Positions 11,301-24,137 are shown, counted from the stretch's first letter. The stretch is DNA of 64,000 nt from Tetradesmus obliquus (GCA_030272155.1 CP126201.1:5070501-5134500), one strand, 5' to 3'. Numbers and translations: made by a program. Notes: generated from the letters alone by a model not told the origin.

Positions 11301-13224
11301 GAACAAATGTCAGTGGGCAGAGGTGCGTGTAGAAGCACGCATCTGCGATTATGCCTGCCGCTACTGCTGCTGCTGAAACAGTTGCTGCTGTTCATCCCAA
11401 GCAGCCTGTCCCCCAGTTGCTGCAAGCGCGCCGCCACTGCAGTCCACTCTCCCGCAGCCCCCCCCCCCACCTGGTCAGCCTTGCCGTAGTAGGCCACGTG
11501 GCCCTCAGCCAGCAGCATGAGCGTGTCCAGCTGCAGGTACAGCCGGCTGCTGGGCTGGTGGATGGTGGTGGCAATCGCACGCCCGCCCTGCGCCAGCTGC
11601 CGCAGCGTGACCAGCAGGTGCAGCGCGGTGGTGCTGTCCAGGCCGCTGGTGGGCTCATCAAGCATGAGGATGGCGGGGTTGATCAGCAGCTCGTGGCCGA
11701 TGGACACACGCTTGCGCTCACCGCCGCTGATGCCGCGCCTGAAGAAGCCGCCGATGATGGTGTGCCGGCACTTGCTCAGGCCCAGCGCGAGCAGCACTGC
11801 CTCGACGCGCTCCGCGCGCTGCGCTGCGCTCATGCCGCGCGGCAGGCGCAGCGCTGCTGCGTAGCCCAGCGTCTCCCACACCGTGAGCGACTGCACAGCA
11901 CGTGAAACAGGGGAAGAAGCGATAACTGTCAGACACACACGGCAGCCGACAACAGCAATTGCACTCATCAGACAGCTCGCCACGGATACCAGCCACACGC
12001 CGACTGCTATGGGCTGCATTGCCCGGAAAACAGCTGCGCAACGCAGCCTTACCCACCACCACCACCACCAAAAGAACAGCAACACGAGCTCCGTGATATG
12101 CTGCAGCAGTATCCTTATCCCCTGCCCTCCCCCCCCCCCCCCCCCCCACCCACCTCGTAGAGCAGGTCGTCCTGCAGCACGAAGCCCACGCGGCGCTTGG
12201 CTGCCTTGGTGAAGCGCGAGCCGTTGCTGGTGACCTTGCCGCTGGTGGTCACGGCCTTGGGGGCGCGGCCGCTGATGATGGACAGCAGGCTGGTCTTGCC
12301 GCTGCCGCTGGGCCCCATCAATGCCAGCATCTCACCGGGCACCATCTCGCCGGTCACGGAGAACAGGATCTGCGGAGGCAGGCGTGGTGTAGTATGAAGG
12401 GAGCAAAGCGCGTTTACGTGCTGGTGCAGACGTGGCGGCCTTGCAGTACTTAATAAAGTGACTTCTAAGGCCGGCAGTTCTGTGCATGAAGGACATGGAG
12501 ATTGCGCATTACGACAAGGCCATCATGGTAGCTGCTGCTGGAGTGCAGTACACACGTGCAAGCATACTTGCAACCGGGACCACACATTGACACGACCAGA
12601 TCAGCAGTGCATGTGCCGTGCAGGAAATTTCAGCCAGCTGCAAGAATCCTGCTGGCAGCTTTTGATGCAGAGGTGCCCACAACACGCATGGCCAGGCTGC
12701 AGCCACTCTCAGGACCACACGTCATGCCGCGCTGCAAGCATACCAGCGATGTACATGCGCAGCTAGGGTAAACATGTGAGCATAATTCAAATGTGTTTTG
12801 TTCAAGGTGGATATAACATGTGCAGCCAAACCACGCCCTGCCATTCCAGCATGCAATCCAGTGGCTAGCACGTCCACTGGCTGCGCTGCTGCTGCTCCCT
12901 CACCTGCTTCTTCTGCTTTGCTTCAGCCTCTGCCCGAGCCGTCTTGTCAAAAGTCCTCTTAAGCCGCGTGACCATGCCTGGGGTGTCATAATCGGTGTTC
13001 ACATAGGCACAAATCCTCTCAAAGCGCAGGTTGAGCTGCTGGCTGGGGGGGATGTCCTCCAGCAGCATCTTGTGCTTGGGCGGGGCCTCCATGTCGAATT
13101 GATGGACATCCAACCCAGCAGCTAGTTTGATCATAGGGTCCCCCAGCTGCTGGCCGTTCGCAGTGGCAGGCGTTGAGGAGCTGTGGTGGGCCACCGGCTC
13201 CTCCTGCTGCCTGTCTGCAGCCAT
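8394..13224 (-). CDS. ABCG-type half-size ABC transporter
   Basis: Exons, in transcript order: 13224-12904, 12369-12154, 11890-11471, 11271-10393, 10268-10033, 9715-9568, 9385-9311, 9007-8895 and 8652-8394; they encode ~888 aa. The start is the ATG of MAADRQQEE. The nucleotide-binding domain is N-terminal (~108-320): Walker A GPSGSGKTS, Q-loop VLQDD, signature GISGGERKRVS, Walker B ILMLDEPTSGLD and H-loop TIHQPSS. The ABC2-type membrane domain follows, with segments such as GVIVALITGMFWW, VGLLFFELLFPAF, FVVIIYFMGG, SIIMLGFMLVGGYYV and the typical YLSFVYWGFNLLLKIEF ending. NBD-then-TMD order defines the white/brown (ABCG) class, exporters of lipids or small hydrophobic molecules that work as dimers. 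A Gln/Ala/Ser-rich insert of roughly 150-200 residues between NBD and TMD makes it longer than the usual 600-750 aa. The substrate cannot be told from sequence. Confidence 0.93.
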
Positions 13225-15393
13225 CTATATGCGCCTCTACGAGTCAGTCGCTCTCTTGAAAACTATTTGTAACCCCGACGGAGTACTGAGTGCGGAAAAA
13301 AGGGGAGGTAAGCCTGACCTCGCAACCACAGTAGGGTATGTGCCAACAGCGGCTGATGAAATCTGTCGATGTGAGTGTAAAACACAAGTCCGGTGGCTGA
13401 ACAGGGACATACAGGCATCTGGCACGCATTGGTGCCTTGAGTAATCTCCGCCAGTCACCTGTCATGACAGTTTGTAAGTGCGAAAGGAAGCCACCAGTTG
13501 AAGAATAAAGCTCAATCGCTTTAGAAATAGCCTCCTTTGAGACAACGCGGCGGGCAAGCATACAGGCGGTGTAATGCGTGCATGCTGACCATGTTGGACT
13601 TCTGGTGCCAGTGAGTTATATTTCGGCCTACTGAGGTTCGTCAGTGATTTGCTGGACCAGATGAGCCTCTTTTGGCTTTGATTGTGAGTGGGCCTGCTGC
13701 GCCCCTATGTTTCTGCTGTTGGTACAGGATGCCGCTTAGCACAGTGCTGGTGCTGATGATGGTTGCAGTGGATGCCGCTTAGCACAGTGTGTGCTGTTTG
13801 CGCTTGATTTGCGTCAGATTCTGCTTGATTTCGGCCTACTGAGGTTTGTCAGTGATTTGCTGGACCAGATGAGCCTCTTTTGGCTTTGATTGTGAGTGGG
13901 CCTGCTGCGCCCCTATGACTCTGCTGTTGGTACAGGATGCCGCTTAGCACAGTGCTGGTGCTGACGATGGTTGCAGTGGATGCCGCTTAGCACAGTGTGT
14001 GCTGTTTTCGCTTGATCTTGATTAGGTCTTGCTTGTTTACAGATGTCATCTCAGTGCTTTCTGGACCCCATGAGCCTTGTCTGGCTCCTTAGTGGGTGGG
14101 CCTGCTGCCCTACTTTGGTAATTGGTAATAATTCTAAGGGAAGCACTTAGCGTGTCAACGGCTACTAAGGTAACAAAATGCATGATTGAAATTGAAATCT
14201 CGAATCAGCGCTTATGCTAGCTGCTGAAGTATGCTGATGACCCAATCACATCATGTTTTCTGAGCCAGCATGAGCCGCACTTGGATAGTGACTTTTATAA
14301 GAAACATCAAGGCCAAGTGGCTGTGCTTTGGTGTAAGAAGCAAGCAACGCTCACAGAACACGTGAAACTTAGGTGAATCTTCAAGTGATATGTCAGGCAG
14401 TCAGGGACATGCATGCACGCCTCAGGCACTGTCTATTACACGCAAGGCGCCGCATTGCGAGCAATGCTGCCAGTGGCAGCCTGACGTCAAGGTGCCCACC
14501 CACGTGGAAACTCTGAACACCGCTGCCACACAGGCCTGAGACATTGCCATTTTGTTACATTGCAGAAGCAAGGCAACCGGAGCCATATACATTGACAGAC
14601 AAAGCAAGCCGTAAGAGGCTGAGAAGCCTAAGAGGCTGGGAAGCCCGGCTTGGGCCAACAGCACTATCTCAGCGCTGCGGCTAGCCTACACTGGCAGGCA
14701 AAAATAGCAGACGAGACAGAATCAATTACTAAAAGCAGTTGCCAAGCAGTAAATGCAGTTGCCGCCAGTGGTAGCTCTCACGGGGTGTTGAGGACCGCCA
14801 GACTGCCAGGACTTCAACAGCTCTGATGGCACTATATCAAAAGTAGGCTCCATGCTGTGCTGCCGTCCCGTCGCTACTGGCAGAAACCTGACAACCGTGG
14901 CTGAGACAAAGAGGCAGCAGCACTTCTGCTGATATGAAACTAGGCACCTGGCACTTGCCCCTGGACAGCTGCAGCCGCGATGCACAGCTGGTGAGTGCAA
15001 AGCAAACTGGCGTGCAGACATGGACAGGCGGCCAGGGCCTGCCTATTGGTGCCACATGCAAGCAATTGTGGCTTATATCCAAACAATATCAAAATGTATC
15101 ATCATGCGTGTATGGCTGTGCTGACTGTCACTGCATATCGAGCTGCTGGCACTAAGATTGGCACAACATGCACACCATTTGACTACTTGCTGCTGTGTTT
15201 TGCTGCAGCACGACACCTTTGATAACCAAAACCCAGGTCATGAGCGCAACAACTGCTGCCTGCTCCTTCAAACCGATGAAAACTGTAACAACTACATTAT
15301 CATCGCTGCTGTTGTGTGAACGGCTGAGGCTGCTGCCAATACCAAAGCTGCTGGCGTTCTTGGCAGTAAGAACATGCTGGGCCTGCGGCGTGG
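13225..15393. other. Intergenic region between ABCG and CDC20, with a tandem repeat
   Basis: The stretch holds the 5' flank of the ABCG gene and the 3' flank of CDC20. Apart from the tandem repeat at 13622-14115 I see no gene. Reading frames here are short and lack splice-consistent continuation. Confidence 0.5.
13622..14115. repeat. Tandem repeat of ~208 bp, about 2.4 copies
   Basis: The unit beginning TTCGGCCTACTGAGG at 13622 recurs at 13830 with only a few substitutions. A more diverged partial third copy runs from about 14026 to 14115. Within each unit GGATGCCGCTTAGCACAGTG occurs twice. No reading frame is conserved across copies. Confidence 0.85.
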
Positions 15394-18112
15394 TCATCTG
15401 ATGGAGGCGGTGCGGCTGGCCATGGGAGCGGCGCCAGCCGCTTTGTCAGCAGCCTTGGTGGGCGCATCGCCAAACACGCGCCAGAAGCGCAGCGTCTCGT
15501 CAGCGCCGGCCGTCACCACACTGCAGCACATGAAAGCAGCACGGGTTCAGCAACTTGAGCAGCGTGTATATAATCAATGCTGTGTGATGAGTAGGTTCAG
15601 GGACTGGCAGGTCGGGGTCGAACGCCAATGACAGGTTGTGCAGCTGCGATTGCAATGCACAAGCTTGCAAGGTAAGGCATGCAGGATCAAGTGCATGCAC
15701 AAGCATGTACGCCGATGAAAGATTTAATCAAAATGGCTAACCTGGAGCCATCAGGAGAGGGCACCATGTGCAGGACCCGCCCGGTGTGACCAGTGAGCTC
15801 CGCCGCCTGTTGCAAAGACAGACACATTTGTGAAATGATGCAGGGTATCAGCAGAAGAACATGCTAAGCAGCAACATGCGAGAGCAGATGCGGCAGGTGA
15901 CAAGCACGCTGGAACCGCTGCAAGCCCACGCCATGCGCACCTTGACCAGCGATGGGTAGCGCCAGAGGCACAGCTGGTTCTTGCTGTAGCCGTGGCTGGA
16001 CAGGATCTCGCGCTCGTGGCGGCTCCACACCAGGCTGCAGACCTGGCTGCCGGTGTCGATGGCGTTGAGCTGCGCGCCCGTGCTGCTGTTCCAGAAGCGG
16101 ATGTGGCGGTCGGCAGTGCCGCCGCCGGACGCCAGCAGGTTGCTCTGGAAGGGGCACCAGGCCAGCGCGCGCACCGCAGCCTGATGGGCGTTGATGCGGT
16201 GCTGCTGCTCGAAGCCGGCGCTCCAGATGCAGAGCATGTTGTCGTTGCCGCCGCTGGCCAGCTGCGCCAGTGACAATGAGAAGCAGAACCGAAGCAGTCA
16301 GAGCAGCAGTCCCCTCAGCCGATGAGGGGCAAAAGTACCTTGCTGCTGCCCTTGCAGCTTACTCTGTACTTGCCTGGGGACTGTCAGTCCATTGAAGGCT
16401 GTAAAACAGTTATTCGCAGCATGCCATCATTATAAGACACACAGCAACCAGCCGTACCTGGCAGCCGTTGGGGCTCCACTTGAGGCCGCACACCTCCTGC
16501 TCATGGCCACGCAGTGTTGCCACGCGCGCCTCGTTCTTGCGCAGGCGCACGTCAAAGTTGCACACAAGCGCATCACGGCCACCTGCAGGGGGTGCATGAA
16601 TTTGGCAGGTGACAATGCAATGGCACAGTGCTTTAAGCTAAAAGTTCAGGCAGCGCTGCTGTTAAAGTTGGGGACGCGCTGTGCATGCAGATGAACTAGT
16701 TATCAGTAATGTTAGCATTCCTTGCAAATCCTGCGCGCCTCACCTGAGGACAGGATGGCGTTGTTCCAGGCCAGGGATGACACGCGGTTGGTGTGGCCGG
16801 CCAGCTCCTTGACCTGCTTGCAGCGCGCGGCGTCCCACACCTGCACCTTGGCCGAGCTGGTGCCGATGGCCAGGTGGCTGGCGTCTGCCGCCCAGGACAC
16901 GCTGGTCACGTACTCGCCCTCGGCGGGGCAGCTGCACAGCTCCTCGATGGTGCCGGTGCTGGCGTTGTACAGGTACACGGTGGGGCCCAGCGCGATGGCC
17001 AGCTGCAGCAAGGCGGACAGCGGTGCAGGCAGGCAGCATGTGAGGGAAGCGTATAGGCTGCAGATGACAAGCAGGTGGGTGTTGCCAGGCCAGCCTTGGG
17101 GCATGGGAGAAGGACGCCTGCAGAATGCTGGCGGCACCAACTGCCTGGTCGGTGTGGCTTTGTGTGTGGCAGGTCAACAGTGTCAACATATGCAGCATTT
17201 GTGTGGATGGAGGGTAGCTTATTGCAACAAGGTAGCTGCCTGACATGCATCATGTGCCATGGCTGCAAGAAGTGATGTTGCGCACCTGGTTGCTTGATGA
17301 CCAGTCCAGCAGATTGAGGTAGTAGTCATCCACCAGGTCAGGGGCTGCACAAAACAACAGGGCGACATCACCACATTTTGAATGCTGGGCGCTGACATAT
17401 CAGGAGTAGTATTGGGCTGTTGCAGTGATTACAAACTGTTGGCATTGGGCTGGGCAGCGCAAAGATGCATATGCAGAGAGGCAGTACAGCATGCCGTATG
17501 CACAGGAAGCAGAGAAGATGTTAAGGTAGGCAGCCCCTCCTGTTGAGCCTTATCTGCCTATAGCTCACCATCCAGAATCCTCTCCTGTGTTGTCGGGATG
17601 TGCCTGTGCTGCTTGCGCTGTGGTGCACTGCCCAGGTTGGCGCTGTACAGGCTGGCCATGCTGTTTGCATGCTCTGGCGGTGGCGCAGGGGCCTTGTGCT
17701 TGAAGGCCAGGACGCGTGCACCCTGCTCGGCAGTCAGATGCAATGCTCCAGCCAGCAGCTGCTGGAACTCCTGCTTGCTGGGGCTGGCCTGGGAACCTGC
17801 TGCATCAGATGCAGCTGAGCTGTTCTCCTGACCGGAGCACAAGTCAAACGGTGGGAGGTCGTCCATCCCAGAGCGGTTGGGGATGAATCGGTCGAGCTGC
17901 ATGCCAAAAATAAAGAGCGATAGAGCCTAGAGTCAGCGAGCGAGTCCAAGCAAGCAACTAGCCGTTGGGCGCCTACTGTTTCTGCTCGAGCAGCTCACCT
18001 TGTCGCGCTTAGACTGTCCGCCTGGTGTCTTGAAGATACGAGAGCCAGCTGCAACGCTGGGCGAGCCATGCTGCTTGCTGCCCGGGGTGCTGACGCCTTG
18101 AATGAGAGTCAT
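15394..18112 (-). CDS. CDC20: CDC20, WD40 activator of the anaphase-promoting complex
   Basis: Exons, in transcript order: 18112-17999, 17896-17569, 17344-17286, 17002-16744, 16582-16458, 16261-15941, 15806-15742 and 15520-15394; they encode 465 aa. The start is the ATG of [11 protein letters not shown]. Residues 40-46 are the C-box DRFIPNR, followed by SGMD as in plant CDC20. [20 protein letters not shown] introduces a seven-bladed WD40 propeller with repeats such as [40 protein letters not shown] and [11 protein letters not shown]. The protein ends in Ile-Arg (SIR-stop), the tail that docks on TPR subunits of APC/C. Both contact motifs are therefore present. It recruits mitotic substrates for ubiquitination. 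The C-box context [11 protein letters not shown] favours CDC20 over CDH1/CCS52, which usually reads DRFIPSR. Confidence 0.95.
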
Positions 18113-19186
18113 AGTGCTGTTTGGGGGCTGAAAAGGGATGGTGTGGTTGGTGAGAGAGGCGAGGGTGGATGGATGATGGCGTAGAGGAAGGGAGTGTTGT
18201 GGGGAGTGCAGAAGCGCAAGGAGGCTGCCTGCTTTATGCAGCAGGTACAGCCAGGGTTGAGGGCCACATTTGTTAGTGACAACAGCTGCAATGCCGTCTG
18301 CTTTTACGACATAACACTAGTTTTTTCGCAAATATACTTGTTCCTTGCTACGCATGCAGTGCAAGGACAGAAGCACAGCCGCATGTTCTCTGATGCGTAC
18401 CGCTCTGTACTGCTGCTTGACACCAGACATCCTCAATTCATACAAGCATTGTTGGGTATGAGCGGATATCATGCAGTAAACGTGGTGGAATCTCAGAGCG
18501 ACGTGGCAGCACGGCATCATGCACCTGGCTCACACCTACCAGCGGTAGTAGCCAGCTGCCAGCTCAGCTCAAGTGGTGCATGCGATGCCATCACAACCAG
18601 CCTGGCAGGCACTGAACTTTTCAATAGAAGATGGCTGGGAGACCGCTGAAGCACGCAAAAATGCGCCTGAATCAGCATACAGCACAACCATGCTGCCACA
18701 CACATGTCCCTGATCCATCATGGATCCATGGCATGGAGATTGTGCCTTCCAGAGGGCAGCTCATATGCAGGACTGGCAGGACAAGTGCACTTGGATGCAA
18801 CAAAGTTATTCAACACCAGGGGGCAACTAGTACAATAAAGCAGACCTGTGACTTGACAGGCTTCAGAAACGAGTTGGCTGTGCATGCTAAGCATTGCTTT
18901 GCTTCAAATTGTGCACCCTGAACCCAAGGGAGTTATGCAACCTGTCAATCAGCGGAGGTTCCTGTGTTCATGGGGCACCTTATGCATTGAAGGTACATGA
19001 TTTACCAAATTTCAACCTCTCGACTGATCAAGGGGGCTCTTTCTGTGCTAACGCTGAAGTTGAAACCAAGGTCCTTGCGTGTGTCTTTCATTGGTGCATC
19101 GGCTCGCCAGAAGACTCGACAGTAGCCGCTGGCCGCAGAGTGCCTTATTTAGCTCAACCGGCCAGCGGCCTGCAGCCAGCAGCAGC
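18113..19186. other. Intergenic region between divergent CDC20 and a small plus-strand gene
   Basis: CDC20 starts leftwards and the 76-residue gene starts rightwards, so this ~1.1 kb probably carries both promoters. I see no further gene and no clear TATA box. Confidence 0.4.
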
Positions 19187-20150
19187 ATGGGGTGGATTAG
19201 CTTTGTACTCACCCAGACACTCGTCACCAGCGTCACGCTAGGGGCTATGAAGCGGCAGGGCGTCATACAGTAAGTTTGAAGTAACGTATGTTTGCTCCTG
19301 CTTGCTTGCAAGCGCTGCTGCAGGCTGATCTGATGGTTTGTCTGTGCTGCTGTTGTGCGGTTGCTTTCACTGCTGCTGGACTAAACAGGTTGAACACAAA
19401 CAGCATAAAGAATGACACAGCACGATACTGCCTGGTGAAGCTGGTGAGCACGTAACTCAAGAACTTGCAGCTGGCCAGCAGTGCAGGACAGCCGACCCAA
19501 GGTTGCTGCTTCACTTCTGCAGCAGCTGGGGTTGACGGCGCTGCATGTACCCTGCGTTGTACACAGCTTGTGGCTGGCAGAAACAGATTTTTCTTGGCGC
19601 AATAACGTCAGAGGCAGCTCCATTGCCTGGCATGGCTGCGACTGATGCTCACACGCTGCATGCTCATGTGCATCTTGCTTACCTTCACGTGGCCACCCAC
19701 TGCTGTTTTGCAGGTTGACTTTGGCGAGGACGTGTGCATATTTGGGGAGAAGTTTGTGGTGGGGCTCACGGAGGAGATCGAGCGGGTGAGCGGCAGGCAG
19801 AATGGCAGGCAGGCAGACAGCAGCACCCCAGTGGCAGCTGCGGCTTGCATACAGCTTCAGCCATTGCAGCAGCACAGGTAGCGTGGCCAGACAAATGGGA
19901 TCCGGCAGCAGAGTGCAGTGCCATGTGTCTGTTTGAGCAGTGTGCAAGCCAAGAACCGGTTGACGTGTCGGCACCGGGTTGAGCACGTTTGAATCCCTTG
20001 CTGTCCGTGCATAAGCGTGCCCAACAACAGCAGCTATCAGTCGTTGGCTCGCTCTGTGTTTCTTCTTTGCAATCTTCTGCTGTGCTTATTGATCAACACT
20101 AGTCTGCCTGTGTACGTCCTGCACTGCAGGCTAAGAAGGAGCGAAAATGA
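19187..20150 (+). CDS. Small membrane protein of 76 aa, four exons, unrecognised
   Basis: Exons are 19187-19269, 19389-19443, 19714-19785 and 20130-20150. The phases agree at every junction (2, 0, 0), each junction is GT-AG, and the last exon is just AKKERK followed by a stop. The N-terminal segment WISFVLTQTLVTSVTLGAM could span a membrane; it is followed by KRQGVIQLNTNSIKND, VDFGEDVCIFGEKF and a charged C-terminus, VVGLTEEIERAKKERK. I do not recognise the family. A short N-terminal membrane segment with a charged tail fits a small organelle or envelope subunit, but that is a guess. It could be missed by automatic prediction because every exon is under 90 nt. Confidence 0.6.
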
Positions 20151-21646
20151 GAAGCTAGCTCGCCGACGACTTGAAGCTGGCAGGGAATGATGTGCCGTAG
20201 TTTCAGCACATTCATCAGGCCAATGGGTGTGCACAGTAGACCAGCATATGCATGTGTAGCAGCTGCAGCATCACATTAGGAGCATCTGAGAGCAGCGCAG
20301 TTGTTCTGCCAGCAAGGTCTGTCACGGCTGTGCTCACAGGCGGTGGTGCATGTGTAAACATCGCATGTGAAGCAACTGCACTCTGCCAGGTAGCAGCATG
20401 TATTATGCATTGCAGCGATTGTGTCACCAGTGGGTGGGGCTGCATGCCAGCCAAACAGCTGAGCATCAGCAGCACACCGCTCTCTCCTTGTAGGTGTCAT
20501 CACCTGCTGAGAGCCGATTGTGCATGTACAGTGCGCGTGCAGCAGTGCTCAGCAAGGTTCCTGCAGCAGGTGACCATTGCAGGCTTACTAAGCCATAGTA
20601 TGGGTTGTTATCCCTGCATTTTGGGGTACTACTAGCACCTGTAGTAGATGACAATGGTTGCGGCCTGCGTGAAGCACGGCATGAAGTTCATGCACCAGTC
20701 ACTGGATTGTTTGTGTCATCCTACTTCTGCCTCGTCTGCTGCCACCTCAGCTGCATGTTGTAGTTTGCTGTTTTCAGCTGTTTTTCAGCTGTTCACGAGA
20801 CCTGTAAATGCACAGCTGCACTGGCACTGGCTCTCTGGCTGAAATGTGTCAGCTTTAGGACAGCTTAACAGGTGCACTACACCGTGGCAACGCCTCCTGC
20901 AGTTTGTGTCACCCTTCACCTGGACCGTTCGTCATCAATGTACCTGCCTTTCCATGCTGTGACGGCTGTATTGCTGCGTTTTGTTACAGCACATGCAGGC
21001 TACGCATTAGCACCGAAACCCTAGTTGCCATGGCAACTCCCGGCATCGGTTCGGTCCGCTATGGTGTTAACGGCGCTGTTTTGAATGTATGATAATAAGC
21101 ACTGCATTGCGGACGAGTGTGCTCACGCTGCTGTACATCTGCCAATCACATTGACCCGCGCATATCGCCCCAGAAACCCCCGGCTCCTCTCATCTTGAAG
21201 TTTGACTGTGCCAGTGTAGACATATACTGGTAAGATATGCAGCAGGCGTGCCCACTTGCATGCCACCAGATGAGTAACAGGACAGCACCACTTTGTGCAA
21301 AACTACGCTATGCATACACTGCAGAACCGCAGGTCGCTAACAGCGAACCTTTTCAAGTCTGAGAAAACTTTTCTGCTTCGCATCTAGTTGATGCAGCACT
21401 CGCTGCCAGCCACTGCCATCAGCCACAGGTGGTAGCCAGGCCAGCTGCATTGACTGTGGCAGGCGCACTGTCAGCTCAGCAGGCAAGCGGAACAGCACTG
21501 TTTTGTCCCTCAACCATGCACTGATGGCTCTGACGTGTCTTCCACTCCCTTACTTCTGTCGCAGGGACGCGGCTATGCGGTCTGTTGACGCACCGCGGAG
21601 CGCAGAGGAGCGCCAACAGTAGCGCCTGCCTGAGCTCTTGAGCAGC
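20151..21646. other. Intergenic region, no gene seen
   Basis: This is the 3' flank of the 76-residue gene and the 5' flank of the PQ-loop gene. I found no conserved coding pattern, RNA gene or repeat of note. Confidence 0.4.
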
Positions 21647-22433
21647 ATGGCAGAGAGCGCAGCTCTGGCTGACAGCGCACGTGATGCACTTGGGTACTTA
21701 GGTAGGCTGTCGTTCTTGGTATGCCAGCGTAGCACTACTGTTGGCACACCGAACCATACTGCTAAGCGGCATATGGCAGCTGTGCAGTGCACCAACCACC
21801 ACACTAGCATGAGTTCTTCATGGCGTTCGCCGGGCCCTAGTGCATGGACCAATTCAGCGCACCAACTGCAGCCTGCGTTGCAGTAACCACTGCTACTGCT
21901 GCTGCTGCTGCTGCTGCCGCTACTTTCACGCTGTGCTGCGCAGGCGGCTGCATCCTGGCGCTGAGCCTTGTGCCGCAGGTCATCAAGCTGCTGCTCACGC
22001 GCAACGCAGCAGACATCAGCCTGATGTGGAGCCTGCTGTACCTGCTGGGGTCAGCGCTGAGCTTCATCTACCTGGTGCTGCTGGGCGCGGTTGCTGCCTG
22101 GGTGCCCATCGTGGTGGAGCTGTGCGGCTGCCTGGCCACCATCAGCCTCAAGCTGCTGTTTGACCACACGCGCTGGGGCAGGAACCAGGAGCTGATGCTG
22201 GAGCTGGAGCTAGACACACAGCAGCCGGAAGCAGCGACAGCAGCAGCTCCTGCACTTGCAGCAGCAGCCGGGGTTGTAGCAAAGGGCGCTGTGTCAGCAG
22301 TGATGGAGGCAGGAGAGGTGGCGGTGGATGTGCTGTTGCCTGCAGAGCAGCAGGGGCAGGGGCAGGATGGGAAGCAGCCACAGCCAGCAGCAGGCAAGCA
22401 GCAGCTGCTGCCCACCTCACTTGCTGCACCCGC

Positions 22434-22472
<39 letters not shown>

Positions 22473-23223
22473 GCTGAGGCAGCGCACCAAGAAACGCGTG
22501 ATGCTTGCAGCGCCCCTGACAGCAGCAGAGGCAGCGGAGGCAGCTGCAGCAGTGGCCTCGGGCGACATCGTGCTGAAGCTGGGCCTGCAGCTGCCCCACA
22601 ACCCCCTGCAGCGCGGCAGCCTCAACAGCGCAGGCTCAACTGCAGCATCAACGCCTCGCGGGGATGCCTCAGGCGTGGTGTTCTATGACAGCAGCGACGG
22701 GGCCGGCAGCAGAGGCGGGCCAAGATGGGGCAGCCGCACCGCCAGTGCGCGCAAGGTGCCGTGGTACCTGCAGACGGGCATCAGCCACCACAGCGTGCTG
22801 CCACCAGCGTCGCCGCGCCAAGCAGCAGCAGTAGCAGCAGCAGCAGCAACAGCGGCAACAGCAGCGGCCGTGCCAGCCCCCGACTCACCAAGGAGAGGTG
22901 GGACAGTGCCTGCAACAGCCCCGGGGTCTGCAGCTGCTTCTGTGGCATGCCACTGTGGCATGCCAGCACAGCAACAGCCGCAGCGGCAGCAGCTGAGCAT
23001 TGTGGCTGGGCCGTCAGGGCGCGCCTTCAGCAACAGCCTGTTCAGCCCCACTGGCAGCAGCTCAGAGGTCACGCCGCACAGGGGTGGCTTCCTCATGCGG
23101 CGGCAGTGGAGCCTGTTTGGCCGGGATGCAGGTGCAGCTGCGGGCGACAGGCAGCAGGAGGCCAGCAGCCCATCCGGCGCAGCTGAAGGTGTAGGCGTCA
23201 CCTCTGCACCCTTCCACATGTGA
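21647..23223 (+). CDS. Single PQ-loop (SemiSWEET-like) membrane protein with long disordered tail
   Basis: Exon 1 is 21647-21701 (MAESAALADSARDALGYLG) and joins in phase 1 to exon 2, 21944-23223, giving 444 aa. The first ~95 residues hold exactly three hydrophobic helices: GYLGGCILALSLVPQVIKLL with the PQ motif, SLMWSLLYLLGSALSFIYLVL, and WVPIVVELCGCLATISLKLLF. That is one PQ-loop/MtN3 triple-helix bundle, half of a SWEET or lysosomal PQ-loop transporter. A functional pore would therefore need oligomerisation, as in bacterial SemiSWEETs. The remaining ~345 residues are low complexity (Gln, Ala, Ser, Pro) with no recognised domain. The substrate is unknown; sugars or amino acids are the usual cargo of the superfamily. 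Confidence 0.85.
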
Positions 23224-24137
23224 TCGAGTCCGCTATAGCTGGTTGCTCCTGTCCCTGACTTGTTGTTGGACATGGCTGCGGCCTGCAGCTGTTACTCTAG
23301 TAGGCTTTCAGGCTGGTTTCAGATTAACAGCTATCAGTACCAAGCGAAGAGTTGCGCGGGTCAGCCTGCAGCGGCTGCATCACCACTGATCAGTGGACAC
23401 TATATTTCTTACCTCTATCCCGGTTCCTTTGCCAGGACTTGCAGAGTTGGACCGTGAGAAGGGGTACTAGCCGGACAGCCTGCTCTGAGAGTTACATCGT
23501 CCTTTAGCGGACGTGGCGCAGTTGCGATGGAGGGTGCATCAACCCTTCATCAAGCCAAGGCAGTGGTAGCAGTGGTGCTGATCTTGATTCCACCAAGTGA
23601 CCCCCCCTCTTTGATTTTTAAGAGGTTCAATAACTTGGGTCGTGGTATGCATGTGCTTGAGTACTGTAGCGGTGTGTGACACACGCCGTGGCGGGGCCCA
23701 TGACTGGCATGTTAACCAACATTTTTGCCTCAGAAAAGCAGCGTGAGTGACACGTGGTGGTGTGCGATACGTATGTTGTGCGTGTTATTGGCCTTTGGCT
23801 TTGTAGCATGGTGCAAACATGCATCCCACCCAAAGGAAGTTGCAACAACCCTAGCCTGACTGCAGGTGGTGCCAGCCCAGTGCACCGTGATGTGCGTCCT
23901 GTGTCGCTTTCTTCCTTTTGCAGCGCAAGCAACAGCACACCTGTGCGATGTTTTGCTCTTTCGTACGCGTGCTGAGCTCACTAGAAGCTGTGACGCGTGC
24001 ATGGGTGGCTGTATGAGGCCTGTCACTTGCCGAGTGACACCACTCGGCATACCACACCCATACATGATCCTGAGTACAGCTCTAAAACTTTTGTCACACA
24101 GGTCAACGTTGATCATTCACCCGCAACCGCAGCTGCA
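23224..24137. other. Intergenic region, no gene seen
   Basis: This lies between the PQ-loop gene and the small lumenal-protein gene on the same strand. No coding signature or repeat was recognised. Confidence 0.4.
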
